Shown here: piece after piece, positions 7,769 to 16,235 of the stretch
How the letters are laid out: each line of letters begins with the position of its first letter
Position numbering within the stretch: position 1 is the stretch's first letter
NCBI GenBank assembly: GCA_037143795.1
Contig: JBAWXZ010000002.1
Location: forward strand, 1 to 64,000
Length of the DNA stretch: 64,000 bases
Direction: 5' to 3'
Source: Firm-13 sp037143795
GTDB lineage: Bacteria; Bacillota; Clostridia; Saccharofermentanales; Saccharofermentanaceae
The notes under the pieces: generated by a model
The model's input: only the letters and a program-made list of their open reading frames with translations
Databases searched by the model: none
What the model was told of the DNA's origin: nothing
Position numbers and translations under genes: made by a program

Positions 7769-10438
7769 CTACATAGTGTCCATCTTAAGCGTGTCGACAA
7801 TATTGGTTTTGTTGACGCGGGAGACTGAGTACAGCATTGTCGTAAAGACCAAAACAAATACCAGAAAAATGGCAACTAGGTAGCTGAGCCAAGGTAAGGA
7901 AAAAGCAAAAGTATATACGTACATTTCTCTTTTGTACAAAAAATAGGAAATCAGCATGCTGATAGGCAGACCCAGAATCAAAGCTTTGAACCCATAGAAA
8001 ACGCTTTCAAACCGGATCATCCTGTTAAAGGATGCGGGCGTCATTCCGACTGACCGCAGCATTGCGAATTCTTTCTGACGCAGCGCGACATTGGTAGTGA
8101 TTGTATTGAAAATATTAGCGATGCAGATGAGACTGATCAGCGTGATAAACCCATACACAAAGACTCCAAGCAGAAACGTTGTTTTCTGGTCCTGTTCGCG
8201 TGCGCTTGACACGTTGTAAAGACTGGTCTGGCTGGCCGGGATTGTTTTTGTAATTTCCCGGATCTGCTGCTCCAGTTCTTTGCTGTCGTCCGTCCGGATA
8301 AATGTCGCCGGATACACGGCATTGTCCGCCGTGCCGGCTTTACTGACGAGTGCTGCATGAAGGGATTCGGGAATGATAAGTGTTACATTCGAAAAACTAT
8401 CATAGGTAATACCGACAGGAAGTTCCTGAGTGATCTTTCCTATCGTAAAATCAGTGGAGACTATGTCGGATGCAGGTTCCGCTCCCTTCTCCGCCGGATA
8501 GGATGTATCGGTATAGTAGCCGGCAGTAAGAGTGCTTCCCTGAGCAATTGAAAGGACATCGCCGATCATTTTTTTGCCGGTATCATAATTATATTCAACT
8601 GCATAATTAATAAGAATTCCTCTGGGATTTTCAGGATTGAGATAATCATCGGGGTTTTCCCCGAGAGACCGGGCATAACCGGCAAAACTTTCGTCATCAT
8701 AAGAAGAAAGCGTGACATATGTTGTTCCGCCGGTATTCTGTGAATCTTTGGAAATACTTGTACGAATATCGCTTTCAGATATCAGAAACATGCCCTCACT
8801 GCTTACTGTTGCGATGCTTTTTGTGCCGGGAAGGGCTGCGATCTGATCAACCACGTTATTGCGTTCGGCTTGTGAAATATTATCAATAGAGAAATAAATA
8901 TCATAATCAATTTGTTCGGCACTGCTTTGCGCATACATAGTTCCGAACTGAACATAGGACGAGACAGTTAGGAACAGAACCAGGCTGATAACAAGCGATA
9001 TAATCGTTGCCCGGTATTTTCTTCTGCTGCGGCGGAAATTTTTCATGGCCAGTTCGGCTTCAAATCCGAAAAATCTGCGAAAAAGCGGACTTGTACGGAC
9101 ACTCCGCGAAGTAAGCTTTATCTCCCTGCTTTGCCGGATCGCATCAATCGGCATGATACGGGAAGCCCTTATAGCCGGAATAAGAACGGAGACATAGACG
9201 GTTGCAGCGGAAAGCAGGACAGTTATTCCGATTGTCCAGCCGGAAACAATAGTGTGGATTTCTATATTGTTCCACTCCGTCACACTCGCGAAAATAGGCT
9301 GAATCAGCAGGAACGTAAATTTGATGCCGAGAATACCGAATAAAATACCAAGCGGGATCCCCATCATCCCGACCAGAAACCCTTCAAAATGAACATGTAC
9401 ACGCTTCTGCTTCCTTGTAGCACCTGCACTTGCCAGAAGCCCCAGATGCCGCGTACGTTCAGATACGGATATGGAAAAAGCATTATATATAAGTGAAACA
9501 GAAGCAATAATTATGATCCCGACAATGACAAACACCAGTGTGAACATCAGATCCTGACCGTTGCCGGAATCTGTTACGGCGCAATAACGCAGGTAGGCAT
9601 CATTGAACTGGATCTGGTCTGAAGAATAGCCCATAGCTGCGGCCTGGCCGCGGATCTGGCTGTAATAATTCAGTGCAGTTTTCTGGTTCCACAAGTACAG
9701 ATCAACGTTCCCTCCAGCTGAGGAAACAACAGCAGCAGGCTTGCTGACGGGAAAAGCCGTAAAGCAGGAATATCCGGCTGACCAGAAGGATTCAGTAATG
9801 GCCGGGGAGATGAAACCCACAATGGTGTATGTCTGTGTTCCGGTTACAGAAAGACTTTCCGGACCCATATCCGTGGAACGCCCCGTTTTCTCATCATAGC
9901 TGTAATATTCTTTTGTATAGGAAGAGTCGGAAGGCGCAGGTATACCGTCGGGAAACATCCGGTTGCCCAATTGCAAAGTGACCGTATCTCCGATCGAATA
10001 ATGTACGCCTGCACTGTCCTTGATTTCGTCCGGCAAAACAATTTCACGATCATTGACAGGAAGCCGTCCGGAGGTTGTTTTGATAAAAAAATTACTAAAA
10101 GACGCCTCGTCAAACTGACTGACGTAAAGATATGGCTTGGCGGCATTCCTGGATCTGTCCAGCGGAGCGAAGCCGATTTCCTTTTGCATCATGACATCAT
10201 TTCCGGAAGAAGCATCCTTCCAGGCAGCCGCATCCGATGCCGGTACATATTTAAAATGAGCGGTCCATTTTCCGTAGTCTGAAATCTCCTGTCGCTGCAG
10301 CAGATCCATAAACGATGCGGTAAATGTTGTCACTCCGGAAAGCATGGCGGCCGATATAATGACTCCGAGCACTGTGACGATTGTCCACTTCTTATGGACT
10401 TTCATAGTCGAGACAGTAAATGACTGCAGAACGTTCAT
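7769..10438 (-). CDS. MacB/FtsX-type ABC transporter permease with two large extracellular domains
   Basis: An 889-residue permease. A TM helix near 17-37 is followed by an extracellular domain to about 295, three TM helices (about 300-430), a second unit starting with a TM near 475-500, another extracellular domain to about 765, and final TMs to the C terminus. It is thus a fused pair of FtsX units, as in peptide or lipoprotein exporters and antimicrobial-peptide resistance transporters. The FtsX signature region LGLLASAGATRKQ and its repeat AMLRSVGMTPASF both lie before TM loops. It overlaps its ATPase gene by 4 bp. Together with the two-component system upstream, it suggests a sensing or detoxification module for a cell-envelope-active compound. 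Confidence 0.88.
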   Translation of the reverse strand: MNVLQSFTVSTMKVHKKWTIVTVLGVIISAAMLSGVTTFTASFMDLLQRQEISDYGKWTAHFKYVPASDAAAWKDASSGNDVMMQKEIGFAPLDRSRNAAKPYLYVSQFDEASFSNFFIKTTSGRLPVNDREIVLPDEIKDSAGVHYSIGDTVTLQLGNRMFPDGIPAPSDSSYTKEYYSYDEKTGRSTDMGPESLSVTGTQTYTIVGFISPAITESFWSAGYSCFTAFPVSKPAAVVSSAGGNVDLYLWNQKTALNYYSQIRGQAAAMGYSSDQIQFNDAYLRYCAVTDSGNGQDLMFTLVFVIVGIIIIASVSLIYNAFSISVSERTRHLGLLASAGATRKQKRVHVHFEGFLVGMMGIPLGILFGILGIKFTFLLIQPIFASVTEWNNIEIHTIVSGWTIGITVLLSAATVYVSVLIPAIRASRIMPIDAIRQSREIKLTSRSVRTSPLFRRFFGFEAELAMKNFRRSRRKYRATIISLVISLVLFLTVSSYVQFGTMYAQSSAEQIDYDIYFSIDNISQAERNNVVDQIAALPGTKSIATVSSEGMFLISESDIRTSISKDSQNTGGTTYVTLSSYDDESFAGYARSLGENPDDYLNPENPRGILINYAVEYNYDTGKKMIGDVLSIAQGSTLTAGYYTDTSYPAEKGAEPASDIVSTDFTIGKITQELPVGITYDSFSNVTLIIPESLHAALVSKAGTADNAVYPATFIRTDDSKELEQQIREITKTIPASQTSLYNVSSAREQDQKTTFLLGVFVYGFITLISLICIANIFNTITTNVALRQKEFAMLRSVGMTPASFNRMIRFESVFYGFKALILGLPISMLISYFLYKREMYVYTFAFSLPWLSYLVAIFLVFVLVFTTMLYSVSRVNKTNIVDTLKMDTM

Positions 10439-11118
10439 GAGCGGATTACCTCGTCTTTGGCGATACGTCCGTCGGTGATAGTCATAATACGGTCCGCCTG
10501 CAGTGCAATATTCTGATCGTGCGTGATCAGAATGAGAGTCTGGTTATAACGTTTGTTGGAAAACCGGAGAAGTTCCATCACGTCCGCACTGTTTTTACTG
10601 TCCAGATTGCCTGTTGGTTCGTCGGCAAGGACAATGGCAGGATTGCTGATCAGTGCCCTTCCGATAGATACACGCTGCTGCTGGCCTCCGGAGAGCTGGT
10701 TGGGCAGATGGTGTGACCGGTCTGCAACAGACAGCATGCTGAGGATTTCCTTCAGGTGATCCGGGTCAGGCTTTCTTTCGTCTAAAAGCAGCGGAAGAGT
10801 AATGTTCTCTTCCACATCCAATACTGGAATCAGATTGTTGAACTGATATATGAGGCCGATCTGGCGTCGGCGAAATATAGCGAGCTGTGATTCCCCAAGT
10901 GAATAAACATCAGCACCTTCAATAAGCACTTTGCCGGAAGTGGGGCGGTCAACACCGCCGAGGATATGCAGGAGGGTCGACTTGCCTGATCCGGAGGCTC
11001 CGACAATGGCTAGAAACTCGCCCTTTCTAACAGAAAAAGAGACATCATCAAGCGCGACCACACGGGCATCACCGCTGCCGTATATTTTGCTTACATTTTG
11101 AACCCGAAGAATTTCCAT
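10435..11118 (-). CDS. MacB-type ABC transporter ATP-binding protein
   Basis: A 227-residue ATPase with Walker A GASGSGKST (40-48), Q-loop YQFNNL, signature LSGGQQQRV, Walker B VLADEPTGNLD and switch ITHD. These are typical of the LolD/MacB class, which powers FtsX-type permeases. The start at 11118 (MEILRV) is chosen because AGGGGGC lies 9-10 bases upstream; the longer frame from 11181 runs through the promoter. It is first gene of a two-gene operon whose promoter carries a four-half-site operator (11168-11222). Confidence 0.92.
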   Translation of the reverse strand: MEILRVQNVSKIYGSGDARVVALDDVSFSVRKGEFLAIVGASGSGKSTLLHILGGVDRPTSGKVLIEGADVYSLGESQLAIFRRRQIGLIYQFNNLIPVLDVEENITLPLLLDERKPDPDHLKEILSMLSVADRSHHLPNQLSGGQQQRVSIGRALISNPAIVLADEPTGNLDSKNSADVMELLRFSNKRYNQTLILITHDQNIALQADRIMTITDGRIAKDEVIRS

Positions 11119-11167
11119 GAATATTTTGCCCCCTTGACGTGGCTTGAGATACACTGAATCTATTTTT

Positions 11168-11222
11168 AGCATAACAGGCAAAAGTGACCGTCGGGTGACT
11201 TGATTCGTGACGATATCGTCAC
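11168..11222 (-). promoter_or_regulatory. Operator-promoter of the ABC pair, four GTGAC/GTCAC half-sites
   Basis: Read on the minus strand from 11222: GTGAC, 6 nt, GTCAC, 7 nt, GTCAC, 6 nt, GTCAC, 10 nt, then the -10 box TATGCT (11173-11168). Half-sites lie 11, 12 and 11 bp apart, one helical turn each, and cover the -35 region, where no good -35 hexamer exists. This is the pattern of a promoter activated by an OmpR/PhoB-type regulator. The same spacing recurs exactly at 26002-26056. Confidence 0.75.
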
Positions 11223-11223
11223 T

Positions 11224-12219
11224 TTATCCGTAAAAATTGATCGTAAATTTGGTTCCTTCCGTTAGCTTGCTGCTAACCGTTATACTTCCGCCCTGTGATG
11301 TGATCATACTTTTGGCCATTGCAAGGCCGATACCGACGCTGTCTTCCCCTGCGTTTCTGCCGCGGTAGAAACGTTCGAATATATGAGGGAGATCGACAGG
11401 ATCAATACCGCTGCCGTTATCGGAAATAATGATTTGTGTATAGAGGGGGTTTTGGGTGCAGGAAATAAGGAGGCTCCCGCCGGCACCGGTATGCTCCACA
11501 CAGTTTTTTAAAATATTGAGAAGAGCTTCCGCGGTCCAGTTCAGATCGCACGAAAGAGTCATCTCCGTATTATCAATGACAAGTGCCTGCCTGCGCAGTT
11601 CGATCGGGATAAGAAGCGGTGCGAGGGCCCTGTTAAGAAGTATGTCCATTTTTACAGGCACTTTATGGAAGTTGATTGTGCCCGCATCCAGCCTGGAAAG
11701 TTTTAACAGTGAAGTCACCAGCCACTCAATTCGTTCGAGCTGGGCACGGATGTGTCCGGTGAATTCAATCCGTTTATCTGTTGGAAGATTGGGATCACAT
11801 AGAAGATCCGTCATTACCAGCATCGAGGTAAGGGGAGTCTTTAGCTGGTGGGAGATATCGGACATTGCGTCCGCCAGTTCGGATTTCTCTTTCTGAAGAG
11901 CTTCCGCCTGCACACAAAGCATGATAGTCGCCTTGTATATTTCGCTTTTTAGAATGGAAAGCTCGCCCTCGTCGTGATCCGGAACTTCCAGGTTATAATG
12001 TCCGCTGTTAACGCATTTCAGGTATTCGGATAATTTGGCAATTCGTTTGTATCGCCAATTTGCGAAAAAATAGGCAGTCAAAGCAAAAAGGACACACACA
12101 ATTCCCATAATAACTGCACTTATCCAGGAATAGAGCGCAGAAGCGACAATTCCGGCCATAGAAATAATTATAATAATAACAAAGAAAATACGGAATTCTT
12201 TATTGCGAAACCACCGCAC
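11224..12219 (-). CDS. Intramembrane-sensing type histidine kinase
   Basis: A 331-residue kinase. Two TM helices at about 11-31 and 33-53 are separated by almost no loop, followed by a HAMP-like region, a HisKA helix with DISHQLKTPL (phospho-acceptor H124), an N box (N239) and DNGSGID plus GIGLAM ATP-lid motifs. The absent sensor loop is typical of BceS-like kinases, which rely on a partner ABC transporter for detection; the ABC pair is the next operon downstream. The start is GTG, with AGGAGG six bases upstream lying inside the end of the regulator gene. Confidence 0.9.
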   Translation of the reverse strand: MRWFRNKEFRIFFVIIIIISMAGIVASALYSWISAVIMGIVCVLFALTAYFFANWRYKRIAKLSEYLKCVNSGHYNLEVPDHDEGELSILKSEIYKATIMLCVQAEALQKEKSELADAMSDISHQLKTPLTSMLVMTDLLCDPNLPTDKRIEFTGHIRAQLERIEWLVTSLLKLSRLDAGTINFHKVPVKMDILLNRALAPLLIPIELRRQALVIDNTEMTLSCDLNWTAEALLNILKNCVEHTGAGGSLLISCTQNPLYTQIIISDNGSGIDPVDLPHIFERFYRGRNAGEDSVGIGLAMAKSMITSQGGSITVSSKLTEGTKFTINFYG

Positions 12220-12222
12220 AGG

Positions 12223-12912
12223 TTACCTCCTCTTTGTTCCGATTCGGTATCCCAAACCACGAACCGTTACAATGATTTCCGGGTGTGACGGGTCATCTTC
12301 GATCTTTTCCCGAAGGCGCTTGATGTAGACGGTAAGTGTGTTGTCATTAACAAATTCGCCGCCGATATCCCATATCCCCTCCAGAAGCTGATTTCTCGAC
12401 AATATCTGCCCCTCATGGTTGAGCAGTGTCAGAAGAAGCCGGTACTCAAGTGCTGTCAGAAGGACGTCGATATCATTGTGGTACACTTTTCCCACAGCAG
12501 TATTGACCTGCAGGGAACCGATCCGTATCGTACTTCCTCCTTCCGGGCTGCGCTCTGTTCTGCGAAGTACCGTTTTGATGCGCGACAGGAGTTCCCGGAG
12601 CCGGAAAGGCTTGGTAATGTAATCATCGGCACCCATATCAAGTCCCATGACAACGTTGATCTCATCATCGCAGGCCGTAAGAAAAATCACGGGTGTCTCA
12701 GACACACGCCGTGCAGCACGGCATACGTCATACCCGCTTCCGTCCGGAAGCGTCAGGTCCAGGAGAACCAGATCAAAAGGTCCGTTCTCAAGATGGCTCA
12801 ATGCACACTGCACAGTTGAACAGGGCGTCACTTTGAATCCCTCGGTTTCGAGGGAGTAGGACAGTCCCAGCAGGATGGATTTGTCATCTTCGACCAATAG
12901 TATGTTTTTCAT
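12223..12912 (-). CDS. OmpR-family response regulator
   Basis: A 229-residue regulator. The receiver domain has acidic pair E8-D9-D10, phospho-acceptor D52 (LVLLDLTLPDG) and Lys in TKPF. The C-terminal winged helix ends in VRGLGYRIG. It partners the kinase gene 3 bp downstream. It probably binds the direct-repeat operators at 11168 and 26002; this is inference from proximity and spacing. The start MKNILLVEDD is chosen by homology of the receiver N terminus. There is no ribosome site, and a TATAAT ends only six bases before the ATG, so the message may be leaderless. A longer start at 12939 would add nine residues but also lacks a ribosome site. Confidence 0.92.
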   Translation of the reverse strand: MKNILLVEDDKSILLGLSYSLETEGFKVTPCSTVQCALSHLENGPFDLVLLDLTLPDGSGYDVCRAARRVSETPVIFLTACDDEINVVMGLDMGADDYITKPFRLRELLSRIKTVLRRTERSPEGGSTIRIGSLQVNTAVGKVYHNDIDVLLTALEYRLLLTLLNHEGQILSRNQLLEGIWDIGGEFVNDNTLTVYIKRLREKIEDDPSHPEIIVTVRGLGYRIGTKRR

Positions 12913-12947
12913 AGACGTATTATAGTACATTCCATGCAAAAACGGAT
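12913..12947 (-). promoter_or_regulatory. Promoter of the two-component system, possibly leaderless
   Basis: The -10 box TATAAT occupies 12924-12919 on the minus strand and is followed by six bases and then ATG. Transcription starting 7 nt after the box would begin at the A of the start codon. The -35 is weak (TTATCC-like, 19 bp spacer). Confidence 0.5.
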
Positions 12948-13065
12948 AAGCACCCGGATAATTGGTACAGGAAAATAAGTATGTGCAGGTGGAGGCGGGG
13001 CAGAAGCTATCCTCCCGATGAGCTTTTTGAAAGAGAGACTCCGGCTGCTTTATTATGTGCGAATT

Positions 13066-13118
13066 AATTTGTAATCATTACAAATTGGTGTTGTTTTTTC
13101 ACTTCATAGAGGTATAAT
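13066..13118 (+). promoter_or_regulatory. Fur/PerR-type box and promoter of the ferritin gene
   Basis: A perfect 10-1-10 palindrome (13066-13086) contains TTGTAATCATTACAA, close to the 7-1-7 Per/Fur box pattern. It sits just before -35 TTGTTT (13091-13096) and -10 TATAAT (13113-13118), spacer 16. A Fur-family protein binding here would control ferritin in response to iron or peroxide. Confidence 0.75.
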
Positions 13119-13213
13119 GTAAATATATAAAATGATAGCAAACGAATCGGAAAGGTACCGCCCTGAACATTTGGAGTTGTATCTTTTCGGATCAGAAAAA
13201 GGAGTGTATGTAT

Positions 13214-13726
13214 ATGCTTTCTGATAAAATTGCCAAACTAATACATGAGCAGATCAACAAGGAATTTTATTCCGCTTATCTTTATCTGGATTTCGCAAAT
13301 TTCTACAACGTGTCCGGACTGACAGGTTTTTACAATTGGTTTTTGGTGCAGGCTCAGGAGGAACGTGATCACGCGATGCTTTTCACCAAATATCTCCTGA
13401 ATAATTCCATTGCGCCAAAGTATATGCCGCTTGAGGCACCCACAGGTAAATATGCCGACTTCAATGCACCGCTGCTTGCTTCCCTGGAGCACGAGAGATT
13501 TATCACTGCTTCGATTTATGACATTTATGCTGAAGCCAGTGCAACACATGATTTCAAGACAACACAATTCCTCGACTGGTTTGTTAAGGAACAGGGAGAA
13601 GAAGAGATGAACTCGGAGGATAATATCCGTAAATTCGAGCTCTATGGTAAGGACAGCAAGGGACTTTATATGCTGGATGCTGAACTGGGTGCAAGAATAT
13701 ACGCACCTCCGACACTCATTATCTGA
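13214..13726 (+). CDS. ftnA: Ferritin
   Basis: A 170-residue bacterial non-haem ferritin, full length. The ferroxidase residues fall at the same numbers as in E. coli FtnA: E17, E50, H53, E94, Q127 and E130. It stores iron as a 24-mer shell in the cytoplasm and limits Fenton chemistry. Of two possible ATGs, the one at 13214 has AAAGGAG nine bases upstream; the one at 13208 is only three bases from it. It is a single-gene unit with a Fur/PerR-type palindrome in front and a strong terminator behind. Confidence 0.96.
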   Translation: MLSDKIAKLIHEQINKEFYSAYLYLDFANFYNVSGLTGFYNWFLVQAQEERDHAMLFTKYLLNNSIAPKYMPLEAPTGKYADFNAPLLASLEHERFITASIYDIYAEASATHDFKTTQFLDWFVKEQGEEEMNSEDNIRKFELYGKDSKGLYMLDAELGARIYAPPTLII

Positions 13727-13777
13727 GTCCCGCATCGACATGGACAAAGGGATTCCATAAAAGACTTATACAAAGTG

Positions 13778-13820
13778 CGCCGGCCGGTTCTTTTCGTGAA
13801 GAACCAGCCGGCGTTTTTTT
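13778..13820 (+). terminator. Ferritin terminator
   Basis: The stem CGCCGGCCGGTTCTT pairs with AAGAACCAGCCGGCG (one bulge), loop TTCGTG, followed by seven T. Confidence 0.95.
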
Positions 13821-13944
13821 ATGAAAAGTGGATTCAAATATGCCTTTCAATAATAATTTATTGAATATCAATAAAAACATATTGCTTTTCAGTTATTTCA
13901 GAAGTATTATAATCCATATATTCGTACGAAAGGCAGGTTCATTT

Positions 13945-14412
13945 ATGCAGGTTACTGGCAAAGCGAGTCTCTCATTTTGTGTCCGGATACTGACAGATGC
14001 TCTGATTGTCGGAAATATCGGCACACTGCTGTTTCTGCCATTGGTTCTCCGGTTTCTTTATGATCTCTGGTTAACTAAATCCTATTTTACAGAAGATTAC
14101 ACATTTATGATTTGGTTTCTATATGTTTGCGGGATGCTGACGCTCGCGGTGCTGGTTTTCGGGCACCTGATTCTGCGCACAATTGAAAAGGGGCTGCCGT
14201 TTGACTTCAGGAATTCCATGTACTTCCGATATGTCGGCATTACTTTCCTGCTTTTATCCGCCGCTTTTTTTATCAAACTGTTTTTTTATGGAACGATTCT
14301 TACGTTTTTCTGTGCCGGGTTCTTTTTGATTTTCGCGCTTCTTGCCGTTATCATGTCTGAAGTTTTCCGCCAGGCCAGTCTGATTTGGGAAGAGCATCAG
14401 CTGACAATTTGA
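13945..14412 (+). CDS. DUF2975-type membrane protein
   Basis: A 155-residue protein with four hydrophobic segments, and polar loops with EKGLPFDF and the ending SLIWEEHQLTI. This is the layout of DUF2975 proteins, which are usually encoded next to a small XRE regulator as here. The start at 13945 (MQVTGK) follows AGGCAGG; the longer frame from 13828 overlaps the promoter (TTGCTT at 13882, TATTAT at 13905, spacer 17). The function of the family is unknown. Confidence 0.75.
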   Translation: MQVTGKASLSFCVRILTDALIVGNIGTLLFLPLVLRFLYDLWLTKSYFTEDYTFMIWFLYVCGMLTLAVLVFGHLILRTIEKGLPFDFRNSMYFRYVGITFLLLSAAFFIKLFFYGTILTFFCAGFFLIFALLAVIMSEVFRQASLIWEEHQLTI

Positions 14413-14426
14413 AGAGGGAGACGCAA

Positions 14427-14648
14427 ATGCCGATTATTATACGTTTGGATGTGGTAATGGCCCAAAGGAAGATGAGCCTGTCGGAACTTGCCGAGAAGGT
14501 GGACCTGACACTTGCCAACCTTTCCGTTCTGAAAAACGATCATGCGAAAGCTATCCGTTTTTCAACACTTGAAGCAATTTGCCGGGCGTTGGAATGCCAG
14601 CCCGGAGACATTATGGAATATGTACCTGAAATAAAGGAGGAGCAATAA
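14427..14648 (+). CDS. Small XRE (Cro/CI) family regulator
   Basis: A 73-residue helix-turn-helix protein of the YozG type: LDVVMAQRKMSLSELAEKV, then a recognition helix LANLSVLKND, then the ending EAICRALECQPGDIMEYV typical of this group. GAGGGAG precedes the ATG. It lies between the DUF2975 and DUF4153-type genes, 14 bp after the former and 1 bp before the latter, so the three form an operon in which this protein probably regulates its own unit. Confidence 0.88.
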   Translation: MPIIIRLDVVMAQRKMSLSELAEKVDLTLANLSVLKNDHAKAIRFSTLEAICRALECQPGDIMEYVPEIKEEQ

Positions 14649-14649
14649 C

Positions 14650-16146
14650 ATGAAATATTTTCGTGCATTACTGGCTTCGGCTCTCTGTGCGGGAGCCCTC
14701 GTTGAGTTACTGTTCTGGGGCGGCGCCGGAATTGGATTCACCATTTTGTTTTTAATTCTCCTGGCGGCCTATTATATTGCCTGCGGTTTTCCAAAGGCCG
14801 GCATACGGCATACAGCAGAGCATATTGCTCTGGCCGTGATCATTGCAGCCCTTGCTTTATGCTATTCACTTTTTGCCAATGAATCACTCCGCATTCTGAA
14901 TTTCCTGGCGCTGATATTCCTGATGGGACTTCTGTTCCTGCAGGGAACCGTCGGCAAAAACCTTGCCTGGGATCTGCCCGTCTTTCATGCTGAACTCTGG
15001 GCCGGATATTTTGTGCGTCCTTTTGCCTGCATCCCAAGGCCGTGGAAAGAATTGTCGGATCTGCGAAGTAAAAAGAAAGCAGAGTCTGACCATACCGGAT
15101 CAGCAGCAAAGCGGAAAATTATGTTTCAGGTACTCGTTGCTGTCCTGGCAGCGGTGCCGCTGCTTTTCTTATTAATTTCCCTGCTGGCTGCAGCGGATCC
15201 GGTCTTCAGGAATATATTCAGGCCAATCACCGACTGGTTTATGAATCTGCATATTGAGGAAGCAGCCGGTAAAATCATTCTCTTTCTGTTCCTTCTGCCG
15301 TTTGTTGCGAGCACAATCTGGAGCTATCGGGATGCATTTGCCGTCAGTGCTTCCGCCGGATTAAAAACTACGATAAAAGTGCCGCTTATCCCCGCGGCAT
15401 CTGCCATTACCATACTCGCATTGGTCAACGCAGTGTATCTGCTGTATGCCGGCGTTCAGTTTGCCTATCTTTTTGGTGCATGGGGCGGCAATCTTCCTGA
15501 AGGGCTGACACCCGCGGAATATGCACGCAGCGGTTTCTTCGAACTTGCATTCATATCCTCTATCAATATTATTCTGCTGTTATGCAGTATCAAGCTGACC
15601 CGGCGCGAGGGCAGAACGGGCATTTTGATCCGGTGCCTTTCGACCTGTCTCCTGGCATTGTCTTCGGTCCAGCTTATATCCGCCATGCTCCGGATGCGTC
15701 TGTATATTCAGGCTTTCGGGCTTACTCAGCTGCGCTATTTTGTGACGGCATTCATGATCCTGATGGCTGTCTATTTCGTGTTCCTCCTGCTTCGTGAGTT
15801 TGTGTCCGTATTTCCGCTCCTCCGGTGCATGCTGTTTGCCGGCGCGGCCGCCCTTGTGATCCTGAATTATTCGGTTCCGGATGCACGGATAGCACAATAC
15901 AACATCAGCCATTATGAGTCGGGTGAACTGCAGACGCTGGATACGGAATATATTATTAATAATCTTTCGGCAGATGCCTATACTGTTCTGCTTGAGAACG
16001 AAAATGCGCTTGTGCAATACGACAGCGGGATGAAGCGGATGTATGCTGATATGAGGCAGCAGCTGGATCCTGCTTATCCGGAATACAGCGGGCGGAGCTG
16101 GAAATTGTATAACATGAGCGAAGACAGGTTTGCACAGTATTTTTGA
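14650..16146 (+). CDS. DUF4153/DUF4173-type polytopic membrane protein
   Basis: A 498-residue protein with roughly eleven to twelve hydrophobic segments. A conserved stretch with YLFG, then LPEGLTPAEYARSGFFEL near residue 285, is the hallmark of DUF4153/DUF4173 proteins. A soluble C-terminal region of about 90 residues follows the last TM. The ribosome site GGAGG lies inside the end of the regulator gene. The function of the family is unknown; its repeated pairing with DUF2975 and an XRE regulator suggests a membrane unit under transcriptional control. Confidence 0.75.
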   Translation: MKYFRALLASALCAGALVELLFWGGAGIGFTILFLILLAAYYIACGFPKAGIRHTAEHIALAVIIAALALCYSLFANESLRILNFLALIFLMGLLFLQGTVGKNLAWDLPVFHAELWAGYFVRPFACIPRPWKELSDLRSKKKAESDHTGSAAKRKIMFQVLVAVLAAVPLLFLLISLLAAADPVFRNIFRPITDWFMNLHIEEAAGKIILFLFLLPFVASTIWSYRDAFAVSASAGLKTTIKVPLIPAASAITILALVNAVYLLYAGVQFAYLFGAWGGNLPEGLTPAEYARSGFFELAFISSINIILLLCSIKLTRREGRTGILIRCLSTCLLALSSVQLISAMLRMRLYIQAFGLTQLRYFVTAFMILMAVYFVFLLLREFVSVFPLLRCMLFAGAAALVILNYSVPDARIAQYNISHYESGELQTLDTEYIINNLSADAYTVLLENENALVQYDSGMKRMYADMRQQLDPAYPEYSGRSWKLYNMSEDRFAQYF

Positions 16147-16235
16147 AAATTCATAACATCCGGTAATGAGATGCGGTATACTTTTGCTGAAAAGACCGGC
16201 GGGAAAATCCCGGATCTGAGCAGAGGGGTATCTTT

